22,194 bases of DNA from Coptodactyla brooksi. Lineage: Eukaryota > Arthropoda > Insecta > Coleoptera > Scarabaeidae. The notes under the pieces were generated by a model. It worked only from the letters and a program-made list of their open reading frames with translations, was not told where the DNA came from and ran no database searches. Shown in pieces: positions 18,390 through 22,194 of the stretch. A program made the translations under genes and the position numbers. Numbering within the stretch: the first letter of the stretch is position 1; each line of letters opens with the position of its first letter. The stretch lies in the NCBI GenBank assembly GCA_033557675.1, contig JAWQRM010000480.1, positions 1 through 22,194 of the forward strand, given 5' to 3'.

Positions 18390-18447
18390 TTCACATTACA
18401 TTACATTAAATTACACTAACATTACACTAGTACATTACATTACACCA
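18390..18447. repeat. degenerate (ATTAC)n pentanucleotide repeat
   Basis: The words acatt, attac and acactaac recur with interruptions from about 18390 to 18447. Confidence 0.75.
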
Positions 18448-19019
18448 AATTTATTATTAAGCTTCTGCAATTCTTGATCTAACGTATCTTGTGTCATTAC
18501 CTTAGTAGTCGAGACTTCGATGGTTGTTTTTGGGTCGACGGTGGTGAACGGGTGCTGTTGTGGTCTTATTATCATAGCACAAGAGTGGTGGGTCTTCATT
18601 GGATTGACAAAGTTGGAAGGGCGGCAGCGTGTTGTGGTTTTCACAATTTTAGGCATCGTATGTAAATCAATGTGGTTACTGCTGCCAGAATTCTAGTTGA
18701 GTATTAATTTTTTAATCTTAATATTCATGCTTTTATAGAGCGGAGAGAGTTACAGTAATCGGACGCACGCGCAGAGATGATTGGCTAGGGATGGGACGTA
18801 AAGGATCGCAGGAATTTTTGCGTCTCAACTTGTTTTGCGAGCAGCTGTTCTTAGAAAGGAACTTGAAGTCACCAGCGTAAACAATCGGTGCATTCAATTC
18901 AACCTTAGACACGTGTGATGATAAAGAAATGCACACAGGCAACATTCCTTCTGAAATCTCTCTGAAAATTGAGTAAAGAAATAATATCAGGTTTAAGTAA
19001 GTACTCTTTATTAAATACC
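18448..19019. other. spacer, nothing recognised
   Basis: 18450-18660 is open on the minus strand (73 codons, Thr/Pro/Lys rich) and 18733-18945 likewise, without family resemblance. GC content rises slightly at 18520-18900. Confidence 0.4.
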
Positions 19020-19055
19020 TGTAATTTTTATAATAAACGCATTATAAAAATTACA
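19020..19055. repeat. perfect 15-bp hairpin beside the virus-like cassette
   Basis: tgtaatttttataat (19020-19034) and attataaaaattaca (19041-19055) are exact inverses around aaacgc. Confidence 0.85.
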
Positions 19056-19130
19056 TATTCAAAAACTTACACAAGTGCTAGACTCTTTGCCGTGATAACT
19101 GCAGATATCCTGACTCGTTTCAAATCTAGG

Positions 19131-19160
19131 ACAGTCACTATTTATTGTGACTGTTTTTTT
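19131..19160. repeat. hairpin followed by a T run
   Basis: acagtcac (19131-19138) pairs with gtgactgt (19147-19154), and the stem ends in a run of seven T. It lies about 40 bases past the stop codon of the last minus-strand ORF of the cassette, on the far side from its genes. On the plus strand it looks like a stem-and-T-run terminator. For the minus-strand genes the run is A, so any 3'-end role is speculative. Confidence 0.6.
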
Positions 19161-19196
19161 CGACAAAATCTCCGATAAAATACTTTCTTTTTTATG

Positions 19197-19661
19197 TCAT
19201 TTTACGAAGATTACTTCCACGTTGTTAGTTAATTGGATTGGAATATCTCTAAGTTTATTATATGGTACATATTCGTTGTTGTATTTCATATGATGATAGT
19301 TCTTTTCCAACCATACTATTCCCCTCCTTTCACTTCTTGTGAGTTTCTTAAATGGAGCTTCAGGTTTAAGCACAAAATGTGAAATGCTTTTCCCATCTCC
19401 AATTGCAAGTTCTTTTATGTGACAACCGTTGATTACTTGGAAACCTTGAATGTCAATAACTTTAACAGGTTTACGCTGAGCCATTACCTTATAACGATGT
19501 AGTGGATTAAAAATAAATGGTAACGCTCTTTCCGGTTCCTTTACCCGTCTCCAAAATCGTATTCGATCTCGTGCGACGTCTATCCAATTCGGAGATTCAA
19601 TTGCTACTGTTTCAATTTCATAAATCGTTGCTTTATTATAAAATATAACTTTTCGTTCCAA
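19197..19661 (-). CDS. small ORF of a mobile-element-associated family, function unassigned
   Basis: This uninterrupted minus-strand frame ends with TGA at 19197. The first ATG in a good position is at 19484 (context gtaATGg), giving about 95 residues: it opens KVIDIQGFQVING, then KELAIGD, HFVLKPEAPF, then RGIVWLEKNYHH and YNKLRDI. The D-I-Q-G-F and K-E-L-A strands, then the W-L-x-x-x-Y-H block, recall a small protein that recurs in arthropod genomes beside virus-like or Polinton-like genes. The opening resembles the first strands of an RNase H-like fold, but I do not assign an enzyme activity. The frame stays open upstream of the ATG to a TGA near 19700 without an ATG; that part (including IRFWRRVKEPE) may be the tail of another gene read through. 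It is the only unbroken gene of the cassette, but is short and may be 3'-truncated. Confidence 0.45.
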   Translation of the reverse strand: MERKVIFYNKATIYEIETVAIESPNWIDVARDRIRFWRRVKEPERALPFIFNPLHRYKVMAQRKPVKVIDIQGFQVINGCHIKELAIGDGKSISHFVLKPEAPFKKLTRSERRGIVWLEKNYHHMKYNNEYVPYNKLRDIPIQLTNNVEVIFVK

Positions 19662-19732
19662 CTTAATTGCAATAATTTTTTGTAATAACTTCCATCATAC
19701 CGTGGTAGAAAAATAGCTGCACTATATTCAAC

Positions 19733-20871
19733 TTAAACAATTTTCTGCACTGGACCCGTTAACGGTCTGTTCTGTACAATAGTATCGTGAAGAATAAGGC
19801 AATGTCCGCTAATATCATTTCCAAAAGCATTATCGGCTTCCATCTGCAGCTTGATATCAACTCTCGATGACTGCGAATGCTGCGAAAAATCGATTACAAA
19901 TAGCTGAACGTCATGAAATCCATCATAGTTTAGTATAGGCTCACCAACCTTGATACCATAATAACTTTTTCGAAAAGCTGTGTACATATTGCATACCTAT
20001 TGCATACCCATACATGCATTGACATACCGTTTCCTACCATGAATAAATTTAATTTATCATATGGATAGTGAGTCGAATTTAAATATAGTATAATATTAGT
20101 TATAAAGGCGTTGTAAAAATCGGAAGCATCATTCCTCTCATCTTCTTTCTTAGATTGGAAGGCGATAACGTAGCGAGGTCTCTCTAAACTCGTGCTGGAC
20201 TTTACAGACCAAATGTCTTTCTTCGTAGACTTTAATGAAGGCAGTTCATAGAGTTCCCATTTTCTAAATAGAAGCAATATATGCATATCCTTATTTAAGG
20301 CATTTAGTGATTGCAAACGATATTATCATTAACTATTACATGACGCATTATTCATTCCACGCTCGTTAAACAAATATTCATTTGTTCCGTACCATCTTTT
20401 AAACTATTTTTATAGCAAATTAAAAGTATCAATTTCTGACGTGCATTAACTATGATTTTCTTATAATCCTCTGCAAATCCTAAAACAAAGCTTAAAGGAA
20501 CGCTATCGGAAAAGTATGGTGTAAGGTAGGTAGTTTGTTTATCGCCTTTTTTCGCTAGCCAATCTGCTGACGCCAAGGCCTTACTTACACCTATCCACTT
20601 CTACGTCATTCAATTCATATCTTATTCCATCGAATAAAAATAAGTATGCGTTATTAACTAATTGAACGTCCCCATTGCCCTCCCTCTCTTCTATCCTTCC
20701 TTGAATGTAAATGTAACTATCATTCGAATATGTGTATATGTCTTGATGACATAGGAATTCAAATTTCATCGTTGTGATTAAAAGACTGAATGCGTAGAAG
20801 GTATGAAACTTCTCGCTCGATATACTATCATCAAAAGTTGTTGAATCATATACGCTCAATATTTCACTCAT
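19733..20871 (-). pseudogene. double-jelly-roll capsid-like protein gene, broken into four frames
   Basis: Four consecutive minus-strand frames cover one ancestral gene: 20871-20581 (ATG at 20871), about 20590-20352, about 20316-19990, and 19987-19733. Visible blocks in order: FEFLCHQDIYTYSNDSYIYI, VQLVNNAYLFLFDGIRYELN, then SVPLSFVLGFAEDYKKII, then RPRYVIAFQSKKED, YLNSTHYPYDKLNL, YNDAFRK-like start of the last frame (TAFRKSYYGIKVGEP), VQLFVIDFSQHS, and a closing stretch rich in beta strands. This order fits the double-jelly-roll-like family found in arthropod and cnidarian genomes and thought to derive from a DNA-virus or Polinton-type major capsid protein, which would form the shell lattice. 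At least three frameshifts separate the pieces, and the second and third pieces lack ATG starts. It is a dead endogenous copy. The family call is from memory of its pattern; a profile search should settle it. Confidence 0.6.
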
Positions 20872-21040
20872 TTTGTTTAAGTTTGATTCCTAAACTCTTT
20901 AAGAACTGTCTTTCGCACGACCTATGAACTGCTTACTCGATGAAACACACTCTCCAATTGATTTCGCTCTTTTTCGAGTTGATATTATGTAGAGATGATC
21001 TCGATGTTGCAGCTATTGACGATTAAATACAAGTCCCATT
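20872..21040. other. short intergenic segment in the cassette
   Basis: This lies between the capsid-like gene start and the preceding gene relic. No clear promoter element is visible. Confidence 0.35.
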
Positions 21041-21430
21041 TCAAATTCGTTTCAATTTAAGTCTAACAACTATCTCTTCGTCACGAAAGTTTAATGGATT
21101 TCCGCTTTGATCGCGTATATTTAAGGTTATGTTGTTGATACTCATTGTTATAAAATGCGCTAGTTATAATATTGCGTTCTACATGAACGCTTGAAACTTT
21201 AATAATTTGTACAGCTCGATCGGACTCGTGCAACTCGTTAGGTTCGAATATAGCATTCCTGAAACCGCACTTAGGTCAAATACTATCTGGTTTTGTAAAA
21301 TTCAGTTTAAATTTACTGCGAATCTCACACTTAAGCGTATTGCGATTAAGTTTAATGATAATGGCAGCATCACTATTTGCTCCGGTAATTTTCTACTTTT
21401 TCACTAAACTGCACCTAAGATACTCATCAA
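21041..21430 (-). pseudogene. relic of a second structural-type gene of the virus-like cassette
   Basis: Two overlapping minus-strand frames carry protein-like sequence. The first, about 21425-21110, includes AAIIIKLNRNTLKCEIRSKF, a TGA, then GFRNAIFEPNELHESDRAVQ and IIKVSSVHVERNIITSAFYN; it also has a TAG at 21393-21395. The second, 21145-21041, starts at an ATG and reads INNITLNIRDQSGNPLNFRD before a lysine/leucine-rich end. The N-I-x-L-x-I-x-D-Q-x-G-x-x-[LI]-N-F closing strand motif is one I associate with a beta-rich companion gene that precedes the capsid-like gene in such elements. A large part of the gene must be deleted. Its role (minor capsid, penton or fibre-like) is inference only. 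It reads in the same direction as the 20871-19733 gene, about 170 bases ahead of it. Confidence 0.4.
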
Positions 21431-21531
21431 TATTCGTAGGAGTCTGTTGTTATTTCAATTATTTTGTCATCGTCACCATAACAAATTCTGTTACAACCAG
21501 TTCGGTATACATGTTCGATATACAGTTGTAG

Positions 21532-22194
21532 GTAAATAGACCAATCCTAAAGCGTACGTTAACTCTTCGTCTAATTCATGAGGGGGATAATAGTTCGCGG
21601 AGGACGTACTTCCGATCTTTTGGACGTAGTTTTAGTTTGATTGCGGGAGACAATAGGTACTATCAATACGTATTTATATATTATGATGATATAAATGAAT
21701 TGGTTGATAGATTACGACTGTTATTCGGTTCGTAGTACACGGGTGATACGTCGCATAACAACGAAATTGTTTCCACCATAGAAGAATTAAGGGAAGCTAA
21801 CGTTATTTTTTAAAAGAAATTGGTAACTTTAAGGATCTTCTACTCTACCCTCATGGCGTATCAAATGCGTTATGATACCGGTTATCGATTTGCAACAACA
21901 TCCGATGGTAATGTGAGAATGGGAGTAAACGAATATGCAATGCTCTTAAATTCGTAGATCTGAATAATGCAACCAAGAAATATATCGAAGAGATAATTGA
22001 AACTATGAATAATATAACTACATCTATAATTACAAATCAGAATCGAATTCTAACAGACAAATTAATTTTTTTGCAAGAGGATATGAATAAGGAATTTAAA
22101 AATGTAATCACGAAAATAGCACACTCTTTAGGAGTTGAAATCCAGCGGATCGTAAAAGATCTCACATCCCAAATAGAACGAATACAGAAAATAC
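21532..22194 (+). pseudogene. divergent cassette gene with coiled-coil C-terminal part, frameshifted, runs off right edge
   Basis: The plus strand opens after a TAG at 21529. Frame 1 reads YQYVFIYYDDINELVDRLRL, a TAG (21733-21735), HNNEIVSTIEELREANVIF, a TAA (21811-21813), then LVTLRIFYSTL and MAYQMRYDTGYRF (ATG 21853), and stops at TAG 21955-21957. Frame 3 is then open from about 21939 to the end of the window (over 80 codons) with a heptad-like pattern: ATKKYIEEIIETMNNITTSI, then KLIFLQEDMNKEFKNVITKI, then IQRIVKDLTSQIERIQKI, which predicts a long coiled coil. The N-E-L-[VC]-[DE]-R-L-R-L-L and H-N-N-E-I-[VI]-x-[TI]-I-E-E-L-R-E-A phrases suggest a conserved element-encoded protein of the same cassette. 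It is transcribed away from the capsid-like genes. Function unknown. Two stops and one frameshift make this copy dead. Confidence 0.5.

Noticed and set aside
18435..18945. Two minus-strand frames of 70-73 codons
   Set aside because: They show no motif or similarity that I can support, and one overlaps the pentanucleotide repeat.
21207..21531. Plus-strand frames of 63-66 codons
   Set aside because: They lie antisense to the structural-gene relic, whose minus-strand frames carry the recognisable sequence.

Overview
The window reads as nuclear DNA of an insect. It is strongly AT-rich and gene-poor, and it is packed with arthropod-type transposons (mariner and Tc1/mariner DDE elements, BEL/Pao, LINE, tRNA-derived SINE-like units). 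The only host-gene exons I recognise encode part of an insect kainate-type ionotropic glutamate receptor. A hymenopteran, perhaps an ant, is a guess from the repeat mix and is not shown by the sequence.

Layout. 1-1932: a mariner N-terminal fragment cut by the left edge, a pair of diverged direct repeats, and an internally deleted mariner with degenerate inverted ends. 2480-5206: two copies of a palindromic repeat family. The left copy abuts a nearly complete DD41D-type Tc1/mariner element with perfect 31-bp inverted ends. 5640-9410: a Tc1-like transposase scrap, two foldback elements, a long hairpin and the 3' end of a LINE. 9411-13213: mostly unrecognised AT-rich DNA with a decayed LINE reverse-transcriptase segment near 11.9 kb. 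13214-13776: two kainate-receptor exons with canonical splice sites, separated by a 165-bp intron. 14761-17690: a microsatellite fused to a decayed BEL/Pao gag-protease region, three tRNA-like segments in one orientation, and a GC-rich 15-bp minisatellite. 17691-19019: nothing recognised apart from a pentanucleotide repeat.

19020-22194 is the most unusual part. It is a compact, broken cassette that looks like an endogenous DNA virus or Polinton/Maverick-like element. On the minus strand, in reading order, lie a relic of a structural-looking protein, a fragmented gene resembling the double-jelly-roll capsid-like family, and a small ORF of a mobile-element-associated family. On the plus strand, divergent from these, lies a gene with a coiled-coil C-terminal part that runs off the right edge. 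Every gene except the small ORF carries frameshifts or stops, so the cassette is a fossil. The Polinton/adintovirus assignment is from remembered family resemblance and needs a profile search.

Only the kainate exons look like constrained host coding sequence. No downstream kainate exon was recognised in the 8.4 kb to the right edge. The simplest reading is that much of the window is intronic or intergenic DNA of that gene that has accumulated mobile elements.
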